From the NCBI GenBank assembly GCA_949825065.1, contig OX463847.1, positions 37,939,042 through 38,003,041 on the forward strand: 64,000 nt of DNA, given 5' to 3'. Within the stretch, counting starts at the first letter, position 1, and each line of letters begins with the position of its first letter. The translations under genes were made by a program, and so were the position numbers. Positions 22,570 through 32,639 of this stretch are shown piece after piece. A model generated the notes under the pieces. It saw only the letters and a program-made list of their open reading frames with translations, was not told where the DNA came from and did no database searches. The DNA comes from Odontocerum albicorne. Taxonomy: Eukaryota; Arthropoda; Insecta; Trichoptera; Odontoceridae.

Positions 22570-22745
22570 ATACTTTCGTTGTACACACCTGGTGAGATTA
22601 TTGCCATATATGTCAACCTCTTCCAATCAATCACAAAGATGTTGAAAAAGTTTTAAGTAACAGCCATACTGTAACACTTTATTGAAAAAAATATATTGAC
22701 AGGAATAGAGTCCGCGATCTCTGTATGGGAAGACAGCTTTGCCAC
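22570..22745 (-). mobile_element. SINE2 copy (first of three in series)
   Basis: Reverse orientation: tail GTACACACCTGGTGAGATTA, TTGCCATATATGTCAACCTC, TTCCAATCAATCACAAAG, then a spacer, then the head side GGAATAGAGTCCGCGATCTC. The A-box end is missing. Confidence 0.65.
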
Positions 22746-22824
22746 TATATATAAAAGAAAAATTTGATAGTTTAAATGATATTTTGAAGAGATATTTGTA
22801 TAGTTGCATGAAAATTCGTTATAT

Positions 22825-22978
22825 ACAGTGGGTTTCTTCCCATGTGATAATATCTTCCAGCCAACTATAAAGATGTTAAAACTAAACTAAAAACGGAAAA
22901 CCAGGCCAAAATCCTTTGTCAAAATATCGGATACCAACGGGAATTGAAAGGACACGGAGGTCATCAAACAGTGTAAGT
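22825..22978 (-). mobile_element. SINE2 copy (second of three)
   Basis: Reverse orientation: TATACAGTGGGTTTCTTCCC, ATATCTTCCAGCCAACTATA, then CGGATACCAACGGGAATTGA as the B-box side and GGACACGGAGGTCATC as head. Shortened relative to the 44.1-kb copy. Confidence 0.6.
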
Positions 22979-23044
22979 TTTATATTTCGAAATTAATATA
23001 TAAAACTAATTTTCTTTGGGTTTCATAGTAAAGAAGATATTACG

Positions 23045-23242
23045 TATTCGTTGTACACAGTACAAAATGATATGTTTATAACCAAAGACAATCTCTTCCA
23101 ACCAACAATAAAGATATTAAATAGGTCTTTATTGAAAACCTGATAGAAATACTATATGAAAAAAAAGGATACGAACGGAAATCGAACTCATAACGCGGGC
23201 TGTAAATTATACGTGTTGTCATCTAGGCCACGAAGGACGATT
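23045..23242 (-). mobile_element. SINE2 copy (third of three), nearly full length
   Basis: Reverse orientation: tail CGTTGTACACAGTACAAAAT, CAATCTCTTCCAACCAACAA; joint GGATACGAACGGAAATCGAA (B box on the other strand); head CATCTAGGCCACGAAGGACG. It follows two partial copies in the same orientation within 700 bp. Confidence 0.75.
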
Positions 23243-23244
23243 AT

Positions 23245-23925
23245 GGAATAAAATAATTATTTCATTCCCTATTGGGAAGCGAGGTAATTAATTCAAAATA
23301 GATTTTTAAGAACGGTTCCTTAAAGGCTCTTAATGATCTGCCTTCAATTTTTTTATTTATATTTTTAAAATAAATATTTTTCTTTTTATAATTTTATCGA
23401 AATTATAAAGAAAGTTTGAGTATCTTAAAATAATTTAATAAACTTGAAAAAGTTTTTTTGAGCCACAGTTTAAGTATCGCATGATAATGTGCCTGTACGT
23501 TACTCGAAGGGTGGTTCGCGCGTGTCCGCAAATCATATCGTGCTGGCGGCTCGCCAATCCACTGATTGGATTAAATTCTAGGTCACGTGATGCACATACT
23601 ACTTGTCGGAGATTGATTTGATACCGTATGACAGGTGTGGACAAATTTTGGCACACGAAAAAAAGTGAGAATTATATTCTTTAATTAATTTTATTAATCA
23701 TTGTATTTGTTTGAAACTTTGTTGCACAATGCACAATTGGTGAGTTTGTTAACATTATGTTATATTCACAGATGGAAATTAAAAGTTATACAGTTCAAGC
23801 CAATTTCTGGGTTATGTGACTGAATTTAAGGTGTAATAGAAATCCATTATGCTTCTTAACAATGAATTAAAAAAAATAGTTTCTTGAATCTTCGAAAAGA
23901 CTATAGTTTCATTTTGTGGTGCCAT
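23245..23925. other. No recognised element; GC-richer patch at 23.46-23.66 kb
   Basis: The patch (for example GGTGGTTCGCGCGTGTCCGC) lies in a 73-codon minus frame that I do not recognise. The rest is A+T-rich. Confidence 0.35.
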
Positions 23926-24016
23926 TTTTTACATAAAAGGAAAAATAAGTCAATAAAAAACTTATTTTATATATTTGTGTTCACTACAATCCGGAGTTAA
24001 CAAATAATAATGTAAT

Positions 24017-24314
24017 GATTACTCATATTTTTATATTGGCAAGACGAAAATAATTTTTGAAAAAACGAGTTAAGGAACATTTAAGATGCCTGAACAACAA
24101 TAATTTTTCAAAGTTCACTAACCACCTAATTGAAAACAACCATTCGTTCGATATTAATCGTGGTTTGCGGATTCTACACATAAACCGAGGGGGATTGCAG
24201 CTTGACAATTTGGAAATTCACGAGATAAAAAAATTTATAAAATTAAGTTTAAATATCATCAACAAACAAATTAATTTTCATAATAGCCCTCTGCTTAATA
24301 TGTTTCCAATTTAA
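24017..24314 (+). pseudogene. GIY-YIG endonuclease C-terminal remnant of Penelope B
   Basis: The frame begins DYSYFYIGKTKIIF (24017-24058, containing the YIG of GIY-YIG). After a one-base frameshift it continues KKRVKEHLRCLNNNNFSKFT, NHLIENNHSFDINRGLRILH, INRGGLQLDNLEIHEIKKFI and ends NSPLLNMFPI-stop. The conserved Arg and Glu-His of the R..EH motif and the LE..EI helix of these endonucleases are visible. In intact elements the enzyme nicks the target for reverse transcription. Here it is broken and truncated. Confidence 0.85.
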
Positions 24315-24461
24315 AATCCCCCCCTGCCTTAAAGATTCAATTTTTTTCCCCGCCCCATTCACCATTGTATCACATCTCTCCCCCTACCTCATCTCTCTTA
24401 TATTATATTATATTATTTACACTTGTACAGGATATATTTTAACAACTTAGTTTATGTTCAC

Positions 24462-24490
24462 CTGACGATGAAGACGGTGGTCTTCGAAAC
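24462..24490 (+). ncRNA. Hammerhead-like core in Penelope B terminal repeat
   Basis: CTGACGA (24462-24468), one extra T, stem II GAAGAC / GTCTTC closing a GGTG loop, then GAAA-C (24486-24490). This matches the CUGANGA..stem II..GAAA layout of hammerhead ribozymes, which are reported in Penelope-like terminal repeats. The extra T and an unresolved stem III and cleavage site keep it a candidate. Confidence 0.4.
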
Positions 24491-24669
24491 AAGTTGTGAA
24501 CCTAAAATAAATCTGTGGTGAACACAAAAATATAAAATAATTTTTTTATGTACTTATTTTTCCTTTTATGTCAAAATATAGTTTTTGGAAGTTATATTCG
24601 TTTATAAATTTATTTGATGTGATTGATGTGCGACATTGAGTCTTTCCCCTGAGTAGGTTCTCTTTTGAT

Positions 24670-25235
24670 CTACCCACGTGGATGCATAGGTGAATTAAAG
24701 ACCTTTATAGACCCATGGCTGGTAGTGTCCCACCGACAGGCACTCCGACGCCTACATCTATGTCCACAGGTTTGCAGTCCTAGTTCTCCAAGAATCGAAT
24801 CACACTCCAAAAAACTTTCGAGGGGGTTTCGGATAACCAAAATATTTCTGCGTGACCTTATACTTGACTCTGTTGATATTTGGTAATACATAAAGTGTTT
24901 GGAATCTCTAAGTTGTTTGTGGTTCTCTCTCCAGCGTACGATATTGCGGCGGATGTCTTGAAGATACTCGTACATTCCAGCAAGTGTGTGAAACTTTTCA
25001 AATGCGGTTGGTCTGAGACATACAGTAGTTGGGCGATATGTTTCGTTAAAAACACAATCTATCTGCTTTGCATGAGCAGACATGTTCCATAGTGAGTTTT
25101 GATATTCGCCAACTGAGTAACAAAAAGCCTAGATTGAGGCTTGCAAGACATCTGGTCACTCAAAATTATTTATTCCAGTCAATTTACGCAGTTTTTTTAG
25201 TTTCTGGAGATTTTCTTTTGATGTTATAACAGTGG
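24670..25235 (-). mobile_element. LINE family F ORF2 fragment
   Basis: On the minus strand, from the right: NLQKLKKLRKLTGIN, then AFCYSVGEYQNSLWNMSAHA, KQIDCVFNETYRPTTVCLRP, TAFEKFHTLAGM, LQDIRRNIVRWRENHKQLRD. This is the region after the reverse transcriptase in a common arthropod non-LTR family (pattern LCYS.AEY..P.W..S.H...VD..LNE..R...GC..PTP...L..LAGI.PP.IRR). One stop lies upstream of 25083; the rest is a 137-codon open frame. The ORF2 terminus appears lost at the left edge. Confidence 0.8.
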
Positions 25236-25419
25236 GTTCTCTAAGTGAAGCATCGGCCCATAATAACAGTCATTTAGAGGTATTTTAAGGTGGGGATGAT
25301 GTTTGATTCCCTGCTACCACACGATGACTTCCTGTGCCGCTTGTCTGTTGTGTGTGGGCAAAATTTAGTTTTGGCAGTCCACTACTTAACTTAATCCAAA
25401 TCAATATTCCCAATACCAA

Positions 25420-25635
25420 TATAGATGATCTTCGTGATCTTTTTGGTAAGACGCTTGTCTCCCAGCTCGGAGGGTGCGGATTCGATTTCAAGATAAAAAA
25501 AGGATTCTTGTCTGGTTTCACTTAAGGTATCTTTTAAATCTTTCTGGTTGGTTTGAAGATATTTCCACATAGCAATAAGTCCACTAAGTTGTACTGTATA
25601 CAATAAAAGTATAATATAATACAATCGATACATTG
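25420..25635 (+). mobile_element. SINE2 copy, nearly full length
   Basis: Head: TCTTTTTGGTAAGACGCTTG, TCTCCCAGCTCGGAGGGTGC, GGATTCGATTTC (B box). Joint AAAAAAAGGATTCTTGTCTG; tail TTTCTGGTTGGTTTGAAGAT, CAATAAGTCCACTAAGTTGT, ACTGTATACAATAAAAGTAT. Same order as the 44.1-kb copy. Confidence 0.8.
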
Positions 25636-25639
25636 AAGG

Positions 25640-26330
25640 GTGTCATACGAATGAATGCAATAAGGATACCGAACAAGATTAAGGTTATTGCTATCAAATA
25701 TCACAATCTTCAATAGACACAAAAACTTCAAAAAGTTTATATACTGATCAACACCGATGGTTTAAAACGTCTACTCCGATATGATGAAAATGGTCTTGCG
25801 GGAATAAAAGGCTTTTAACATGCTTTCCCCCCGAGTTGGAGGGTATTGCAGCGTACAGCGCCCACCGGCTCTGAGCGCCACTTTGCAAACACGTGCTTGC
25901 CTACTGCTCAAAACCACCACATCTATTAATTGGAGGCGCATTGAAAAACAAGCCTATTCAATCATTACATCATAACGCGACGAATATTAATTTTTGAGGG
26001 GATTTCAAATTGATCAATTAATTGCTTGTACTTACATACTCCGTGATATAACATCGTTTTGTGTATACAATATTGAGCATGCTGGATAGTTGGAACATGG
26101 GACGCTATTTTTCTACGTACTTTGAGTTAAATAATCTTGATAGCAAATACACCATATGAGGGTTAAAAGTTTCTGAAGTAAACTAGAGCATTTTGGGCCG
26201 ATTATTTTTTTCAATGAATTGATAAGCTTGTGGAGTGGTGCTTTGAAGGTAACTTATAATCTTCCAGAACGAGATGAATTACTGTCCTTGTTCAATAAGT
26301 AATCAAGGTGCCCTTGCGTTGCTTCAATAT
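25640..26330. other. No recognised element; GC-richer patch near 25.83-25.93 kb
   Basis: A+T-rich apart from a patch with CAGCGCCCACCGGCTCTGAG. No frame or repeat assigned. Confidence 0.4.
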
Positions 26331-26332
26331 TA

Positions 26333-26535
26333 AACACCCCCTTAGCTTAGTTGGTAAAACATTTTAGAGGTTACAGGTTCGATCTCGTTGGTAAGTTTTT
26401 AATTTAAAATAAAGGTTTTTGTCTGATTATTACTTTAGATCTCTATAACACATTATTGGTTGGTTGTATATATGACAATAAACTCGACAGGTAGTACTAT
26501 AATATATATAACAAAAGCGTAATACAACAACGTAT
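26333..26535 (+). mobile_element. SINE2 copy, degenerate
   Basis: Head CCCCCTTAGCTTAGTTGGTA then ACAGGTTCGATCTC (B box). Body AGGTTTTTGTCTGATTATTA; tail TATTGGTTGGTTGTATATAT, GACAATAAACTCGACAGGTA, GTACTATAATATATATAACA. Confidence 0.7.
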
Positions 26536-26623
26536 ACACATGCATACAATCACAACGTCCTTAACTTAATCACAACGTCCAATCACCGCGCATAAAAAAC
26601 TACTAATATTCGATACATCAGAC

Positions 26624-26881
26624 ACGCATAAAAATATTGTAATTTATTTTTATCAAACACTGTTTATTCCACTTCTTTGTGACGGTATACCCCTACCGGT
26701 TTCAAGGCTTTCACCTCATCTTCAGGGGAGCGCAAACAAGACTTAGGGTTCTACTGTCCAAAACCGGTAGGGTTATACTGTCACAAAAAAGTGGAATAAA
26801 CAGTGTTTGATAAAAACAAATTACAATGTCTTTATACCTCCACAACGTTAATGCCTTAACTATAAACAACGCATAAAAATA
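26624..26881. mobile_element. Head-to-head mini-Penelope A with 13-bp target duplication
   Basis: Direct repeats ACGCATAAAAATA at 26624-26636 and 26869-26881 bound 232 bp made only of two Penelope A terminal-repeat pieces in opposite orientation. The left piece (inverted) and right piece share about 65 bp: TTTTTATCAAACACTGTTTA, TTCCACTT, CCCTACCGGTTT and the complement. The hammerhead-like core of the inverted piece is near 26703-26730 on the minus strand. No coding sequence. The clean duplication shows that this minimal structure inserted as a unit. Confidence 0.85.
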
Positions 26882-27339
26882 ACGACTACTCGATAAAAAT
26901 TATAAGTTTTCAATCAATCCCATGTTTAGACTTACGAGAATATTCAATAATTTTATTCTTGGTAACCAAAGTAGATATTCAAAAGCTATTTCAGATCAAT
27001 ATCTGTCAGTGGTGAGCCAAATATGTATAATGTTCAAAGATAATGTAAAAGAAGATTTTCAATAATATAAAACACATCTTCACCATTGAGTCATTTGTAC
27101 TATTATTGCTTTCTGATATTTGGATATATATCAAGATTATATTGATGTGATAATGATGTAACAGCGATCCAACGCAGTTTGCAGAGCTTTTTCAAGAGCC
27201 CTTCAATTTATCTTGTTAGAGGTCAAATAATATCACCAATATTTGTCTTCATTTTCATGAACTATAAAATAAATTAAAAATGACAAGTGTAAAGACAAAG
27301 GATGCCCCAAAAAATATGCATACTTTTAAACTTTGTCGT

Positions 27340-27720
27340 TTACTTGAACATACTGCTGGGATTTGTTATACCAAGTATACATGCGAAGTTTAGGGATGAG
27401 TAGGACTTTTATTTCCAGCAATATGGTACACTTCTCCACTACCATCGTGATTTTAAGGCCTATCTTAGTGAAAATTTGTCAAACACATGAATTGGGCGTA
27501 AATGTAGCAATGAATACTATCCGCGCTCCCCACACCTCACGCAAATGGACATTTTTTATGGGTACTCATCAAAGATAAAGTTTATGAAACAAAATCGGCA
27601 ACCGTTAATGAATTGAGAGCAGTCATTGGAAGATAATGCGCCCAAATACCAAAACAAATTATTCGCGGTGTTTGCAATTCCACGTTATCAGTATTGTGTA
27701 ATCCAGAACCAAAGTTGAAT
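27340..27720 (+). pseudogene. Tc1/mariner-like transposase remnant
   Basis: With frameshifts and a stop the plus strand reads FQQYGTLLHYHRDFKAYLSE, NLSNT, EYYPRSPHLTQMDIF, FMKQNRQPLMN, NAPKYQNKLF. It follows the pattern FQQDGAPPHYHRDVRxYL of insect IS630-Tc1-type transposases, where the D of QQDG is catalytic. Here that Asp is Tyr and the Asp in PRSPDL is His, so the enzyme is dead. The 71-codon ATG frame at 27363-27578 is out of register with it. Confidence 0.75.
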
Positions 27721-27929
27721 GTAACACTATCAAATATCAAAGATCAACGCAGTTGTTTTTATAGTTCATAATCTCTTTGTAAGTTCTATAATATTATATA
27801 TTTTGTTCGACCAATATATTATATTTTTGTCAAAATATATGCCGACCGCATGGCCGCCGCTAATGGCCACAACTACCACCTTCCTTCCCTTACACTGAAC
27901 GGTTTTGTTTTCTAACACTATTAATATTG
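27721..27929. other. No recognised element
   Basis: Short spacer with a GC-richer patch (GCATGGCCGCCGCTAATGGC). Nothing assigned. Confidence 0.35.
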
Positions 27930-28600
27930 GTGATAGAAAAGTGTGAAATGAAAAGGAAATGCTTCATATGGGTTCATAATCAAAGATAGAAACAAGTTGA
28001 AGAATTCGGCTACTGAGGTAGTTTTCTCAGATGGTGGAAGAGTTGAGAGAGAGATATCGAACGGCGTGTATCGATAGGAACAAAACCAATGGGATTTTAC
28101 AACATATACTCGTATACACAAACCGGACAGTATCAAAATCCGCTTAGATGATAGTCCATTAAAGTATTTTGGTGCCATCTTCAATATATGAGAGTGAAAC
28201 GTGGACGTGGAAAAAGACTGAGAGGAACCGGATCAATGTAGTACAAATGCGTGCATTGAGAAGAATACATGAGTGACAATGTATGATATAATACTAAATC
28301 GAATGGTTATGGATGTATGAGAATTTAAGGCAAATGTGTTAAGTAAGATGTAGAAGAGCATGCTGAGATTTGGGCATATGGAACGAATGAATGAAGAAAT
28401 ACTTACAACAAAATATATAGTGGAAAAATGTGTGTGGATAGAAGGCATGTAAGAGAAAGACCGAAGAAAGCATAGTTGGATCAAGTGAATTATATTCTGA
28501 AAGAACAAAATTTTAATTTGTCTGAGAAATCGTAGAAGTTGTATGATAAGGTTTATGGATGTAGAAGAGGCTAAGGATGTGTGTGTGTGTGTCGATACTG
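27930..28600 (+). mobile_element. LINE family A fragment, longest copy
   Basis: Decayed ORF2. Recognisable in order: SETWTWKKTERNRINVVQMR then ALRRIHE; near 28370 LRFGHMERMNE; near 28450 RRHVRERPKKA; and near 28520-28570 LRNRRSCMIRFMDVEEAKDV. These follow a standard non-LTR pattern (SETWxWK..K..INAVEMRALR, RWFGHVERM, GRGRPRR, NRRACMKRLMxVxEA). Many stops and shifts. A GT microsatellite at 28579 follows. The 152-codon minus frame at 28233-28691 is its antisense, not a gene. Confidence 0.75.
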
Positions 28601-29624
28601 GAAAATACTCTATTTGTCGATTGCGACAGGAAAATGGCATGATGGTATGCACGAATCTTTCAATAATTGTAGCTTCAACTCCCGAATTCAAGTTCCTTTG
28701 AATAAAATATTATTTAAAAGGCGCTTTTTATTTTTTTCATTATATTTGATTATGACAAGTGAGACATAATAACATTAATTAAATCATTTGAGGGTTCATC
28801 CAAAAACATAAAGTCTTCTCAAAAAAATACAATCATCAAAAATAAATTTGCCAATAAAGCTTCTTTATTTTATTTCTCTTTTCCAAATAAGATTCCTGAA
28901 AGATTTTTTATATTTTGTTGAATCTGGAAAATGTGATAACGTTAAAATCTTTTTTATTGGATCACGTAAAGGAAAAAGTATATATTATGCATAAGGGTGG
29001 GCTTCTAACAAAGTTTTGAACTAAACTGGATTGAAAAAACATACATCCTTGGAGCATATAAAATGGACACAATTTTTGTGAAGGACTCGAGGTAGATAAA
29101 TTGGAAGAGAAAAAAAAAAAAAGTACATTTGAATTTCAACGGGGGAATACAAATCTATTTAAATCTTTGTCATCTTAATCATTACAATAGTGACATAGCC
29201 CTATTGGAGTAGGTAGACAGAAATGTTTAAAGTTCATTCTATCATGGCACAAGTGTCGGTTCTACCCCGACTAAGCCTGAAATGATTCTAACCAAGAAGG
29301 CTCGAAGAATGGGGTTGAATACACTGTTGTCTTCATGACTTTGGTGAACTAGAATATTCCTTGTAAGCTGTAAAATAATAAATTTAATTTTTAACCGTGT
29401 CAACGTGTTGTAAATACTTGAACTGAATTTATTTTATTTAAATTTAGTGAAGTATTTACAATATTTAAAACAGGTTCTTGTCATGGAGGTTTCTTAGGCA
29501 GAAAAATGCTAAACAAGACATTTCCTTAAAGTGGTCATAAAATGGCGATATCTAATTAAATTTATGTTTTTACAAATGTTAATAAGTTAATATATAAATT
29601 TATCCTATGAGAATATAAAATTAT
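28601..29624. other. No recognised element
   Basis: A+T-rich spacer up to the 5' truncation point of LINE G. Nothing supported. Confidence 0.4.
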
Positions 29625-30535
29625 TCTAGGAGTGCTAATAGATAACACTCTGTCATGGCGTGATCAAATAAATGAGATAAGCCGAAGGATCTTCTTCAGC
29701 CTTCATTCCCTTAAAGTGTTGCAAAGATTCCTACCTACTAAAACCAAAATTTTACTCGTACAATCTCCACTCTCTCCGATTCCTGACTATGCGGACGACT
29801 GTTACTTGGATGTAACAGAGGAACAGCTAGACAAATTACAGCGTCTTCAAAATGTGTGTCTTAGATTCATTTTCAACCTTCGAAAGTACGGTCACATAAC
29901 TTCATATCAAAAGGCATTGAACTGATTGAATGTTAGAAATAGACTCCAAATTCACATACTGTCTCTATTGTATAATCTCCTTAACTGTCCCACCGCCCCC
30001 TCTTATCTCGCCGCAAATTTTCAACGTCTTTTCAATCATGGATTAGCGCTACGCTCAAACAGAGATTGTCTATCGGCCTTTCCAGTTCACCGCTTCTCTT
30101 TTTTTACGTCGTCCTTTACAGGCCATGCAGTGAGACTCTGGAATCAGTTACAAACCAATATAAGACTCGCTCCGTCCATGGTATGCTTTAAGAAGCGACT
30201 GAAAAAATCTTAATTTCTAGTCAGTAAAATAACGTGTTTCATTCCTGACTTTTCTTTTCCTTTTCTCTCCACCATCCCTTCCTTTCATTTTAATTGATGA
30301 TATCTCACTTTATATGAAAAATAATGTTCGGGTGATTGTCCGTCTTTATGGGGTTCGTGGGCATATGCTCACGTATGTGTTTATGGATTTCGTGGGGATG
30401 GATAGTCATTTGAGTGATTTATGTGACCACGTAACTTGCTTCATTTACTTTTGTCTGGTTGGTTGGAAGAGATTGCCGCCTGGCAAAAAGCCTGCCAGGT
30501 TGTATTTGCAAAAATAGTGTTAAATAAATAAAGAA
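29625..30535 (+). mobile_element. LINE family G, 5'-truncated copy with complete 3' tail
   Basis: Non-LTR retrotransposon with the end of ORF2 (29626-30213), a 3' UTR of about 320 bp and a short A+T-rich tail. The last 80 bases, TCTGGTTGGTTGGAAGAGAT, TGCCGCCTGGCAAAAAGCCT, GCCAGGTTGTATTTGC and GTGTTAAATAAATAAAG, include a hairpin CCTGGC/GCCAGG. The same tail ends the SINE2 family, so this LINE type probably mobilises SINE2. A detached copy of the tail lies at 48.82-48.91 kb. Confidence 0.85.
29626..30213 (+). pseudogene. LINE G ORF2 C-terminus, CR1/Jockey-like
   Basis: Reads LGVLIDNTLSWRDQINEISR, RIFFSLHSLKVLQRFLPTKT, PDYADDCYLDVTEEQLDKLQ, RLQNVCLRFIFNLRKYGHIT. An in-frame TGA at 29923-29925 stands where the family has Trp. 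The frame then continues LNVRNRLQIHILSLLYNLLN, FTGHAVRLWNQLQTNIRLAP and ends MVCFKKRLKKS-stop. This is the thumb/C-terminal part of a CR1- or Jockey-like reverse transcriptase protein; LGVLID and YADDCY are conserved landmarks. Only one nonsense change in 196 codons indicates a fairly recent insertion. Confidence 0.9.
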
Positions 30536-30861
30536 TATGTTTGTGGTTTCTTGATATTATAACAGTTATAAAAAAAATTAATCCCTAGGAAATAATGTCA
30601 GAAACACTTTGTTTATTCAATATAGATTAATTCAAGTGACCTCACGGGATTGAAAATAACAAACTCATTTATAACTTTACCCAATTCATGGAGATGATAG
30701 TGTGAGAAAACACTTACGAAAATTTTAGTTAAACTCGTTTTAAGTTAACTAACTAATTTAGCTTTTAAGTTTTAGTATCTGTGATAACTATTCATTGTCG
30801 ATAATATTTAGATTTTCTTAATGTTTCTCATTATTTAATAAAAAAAATGCTTTCCTGATTT

Positions 30862-31018
30862 TGGATACATATTTGGATACAACTCAGGAGTTGTGGGTTC
30901 GATTCACGTTTCAGTCTGGTTGTTACTTCAGGACTCTTAATCCTCTTTATAGTTAGTTAGAAGAAATTATCATAAGACATCAAAACCACCAGGTTTTATT
31001 TATAATGAAACTATATAA
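30862..31018 (+). mobile_element. SINE2 copy lacking the A-box end
   Basis: Begins around ACAACTCAGGAGTTGTGGGT, TCGATTCACGTTTCAGTCTG; tail TTAGTTAGAAGAAATTATCA, AAAACCACCAGGTTTTATTT. Confidence 0.6.
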
Positions 31019-31174
31019 GTTAAGTTCTGCGTAGACCCTTTCTATTTTTACAATGGCAATTTACAATGGCAATATTAAGAACCACTTGAGTAGGCACATA
31101 ACTCGCGGTTTGTCATTGTACGTGTTGGTGACACAACTGCATATAAAGAGACGACACTCTCATGTTTACACGGC

Positions 31175-31310
31175 GCGTGCGAGTATTGCTTCCTGGCAAA
31201 TACTTTTACCAAACTAAGATCCTATTATTTTAGTATCATCGGGTATCGAATCCAAGGCTCCTTAGTAAAAGTCAAGTGTCTTACCAATTAGGCCACGGAG
31301 AACGTTATCT
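31175..31310 (-). mobile_element. SINE2 head-side fragment
   Basis: Minus-strand head CGTTCTCCGTGGCCTAATTG, GTAAGACACTTGACTTTTAC, GGATTCGATACCCGATGAT. The body is short and the tail is lost. Confidence 0.65.
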
Positions 31311-31367
31311 GTTTGATACTAATCAATAACTATTTGAGATAAAAAAGAAAAATCGGTCCTGCATTTA

Positions 31368-31935
31368 GTCTAAATCAGGGGTCTTCAAACTTTTTAGCCT
31401 TAGGGCCACACTGACTCCTCCACTAAGTCCCAAGGGCCAAGACCTAGCTAGCTCATCATACCAACATGCTGTAGTTTTGAATTACGCGCCAATTTTCGTA
31501 TTGGGACTATCCGGCGAGAGAGATATCTATGGCGCAGGGTGCGTGGGTGGACTCCGTTCCGTTCGCAATTTTGGTTGGTACTTACAGGCAAATGTCAAGG
31601 ACATTCATTGCGGCGGTGATAGCCGAAGCGTGTGCTGTGTGTTACGTATTATTACGACTACTTACGACCATTCTAAATGTATAGTATTGATATCTTACAA
31701 ATACAGTGTGTTTGATTGCAAATACTGTAGTTAAAATGTTCAATTTCATTATGTATGTCAGTTATTGTGTTTCTTAATTGGTCGTTAAACAAAAATTATT
31801 TTATATGATTTACTTACATTGTAAATTTTACAATGTAATCAAAATAAACTATGATGGGCCAGATACCGGGCATATAGATTGGTGGTGCTCGCGGGCCGGT
31901 GTTGGCGCCGTAGTTTGGACACCCCTGGTCTAAAT
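31368..31935. mobile_element. hAT MITE with perfect 8-bp target duplication
   Basis: GTCTAAAT at 31368-31375 and 31928-31935 flank a 552-bp element. The left end CAGGGGTCTTCAAACTTTTT and right end (reverse-complemented) CAGGGGTGTCCAAACTACGG are typical hAT ends, followed by the GGGCCACA/GGGCCCATCA region. Internal open frames (85 and 73 codons) have no transposase resemblance, so it is non-autonomous. The perfect duplication points to a recent insertion by an hAT transposase in trans. Confidence 0.9.
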
Positions 31936-32144
31936 CATCTCTATTTATGACAATGTTTATATGTATTGACCACACTTGATCAATTAAAGCATTTTGTTTC
32001 ATTGATTTTTGTTTGAGTAATAACCATTCAATCAATCACATTCAAACCTTTGTAACACATTCAAACCTTTTGAAATTATGAAGAAAATAGAGATGTAAAA
32101 TAACAATTAAAAAAATATTTAACTGTAACGTATGTTGGTACCAG

Positions 32145-32278
32145 TTCGAACAGAATTCAGTCTTGTTTGTTGCTCCCCTGATGATGAGGTGAAAGCCTTG
32201 AAACCGGTAGGGTTATATCGTTACAAAAAGTGGAATAAACGGTGTTTGATAAAATAAATTACAACATCTTAATGTTAT
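32145..32278 (+). mobile_element. Penelope A 3' terminal repeat
   Basis: Reads ACCAGTTCGAACAGAATTCA, the hammerhead-like core CTGATGA-T-GAGG..CCTT-GAAA at 32178-32203, CCGGTAGGGTTATATCG, AAAGTGGAATAAACGGTGTT, TGATAAAATAAATTACAA. Same order as 41.72-41.86 kb. No coding part. Confidence 0.8.
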
Positions 32279-32284
32279 TATATA

Positions 32285-32455
32285 GATCGCTTTCCTCTGC
32301 TGGCTAAATTAGTAAGACGCTTAACTTCCGACCCAGGGATTGCGAAATCGATACTAAATGGCCATTTTGTTAAAATTAATTCTAGTTTGGTTTTTAGTTA
32401 CAGCTTGTTTGAACAATTTTTTAGATTTATTGAAATAAGTTGTCACATAAAAATA
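32285..32455 (+). mobile_element. SINE2 copy, degenerate
   Basis: Head GATCGCTTTCCTCTGCTGGC, TAAATTAGTAAGACGCTTAA, CTTCCGACCCAGGGATTGCG; body TTCTAGTTTGGTTTTTAGTT. The tail is unrecognisable after about 32440. Confidence 0.6.
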
Positions 32456-32524
32456 AGTTTAGCAGTACAAAATGACAGTGTAATATACTCGTAATACAAT
32501 TTATACATTTTTGTAATGAAAACT

Positions 32525-32628
32525 GGAAGTGGAATAAACAGTGAAACAAAAAAGTGGAATAAACATAATGAAACAAAAAAGTGGAATAAACAGTGTTTGA
32601 TAAAAATAAATTACAATGAAAACTTAGT
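32525..32628 (+). mobile_element. Penelope A tail with triplicated 33-bp segment
   Basis: The segment AAGTGGAATAAACAGTG (variants ACATAATG) occurs three times, ending in TTTGATAAAAATAAATTACA. It is a terminal-repeat end that expanded locally. Confidence 0.7.
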
Positions 32629-32639
32629 ATGTACGAAAA

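Larger units (their letters stand above)
23928..24574 (+). mobile_element. Penelope-like element B, short 5'-truncated copy
   Basis: Ends are inverted: ACATAAAAGGAAAAATAAGT, TTATTTTATATATTTGTGTT and CACTACA at the left (to 23988) pair with 24514-24574 read in reverse, about 60 bp with few mismatches. Between them lie a GIY-YIG endonuclease remnant and a 3' terminal-repeat segment with a hammerhead-like core at 24462-24490. The order inverted partial repeat, endonuclease, direct terminal repeat is known for Penelope-like elements. The reverse transcriptase is absent. Downstream pieces of the same terminal repeat occur at 49.2 and 59.17 kb. Confidence 0.75.

Noticed and set aside
28233..28691. 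152-codon minus-strand frame as a membrane protein
   Set aside because: It is antisense to a recognisable LINE A pseudogene on the plus strand.
5813..29800. Link between ACTATGCGGAC in the 5.8-7.4-kb repeat and GACTATGCGGACGAC in LINE G ORF2
   Set aside because: Only about a dozen bases agree and nothing on either side aligns; treated as coincidence.
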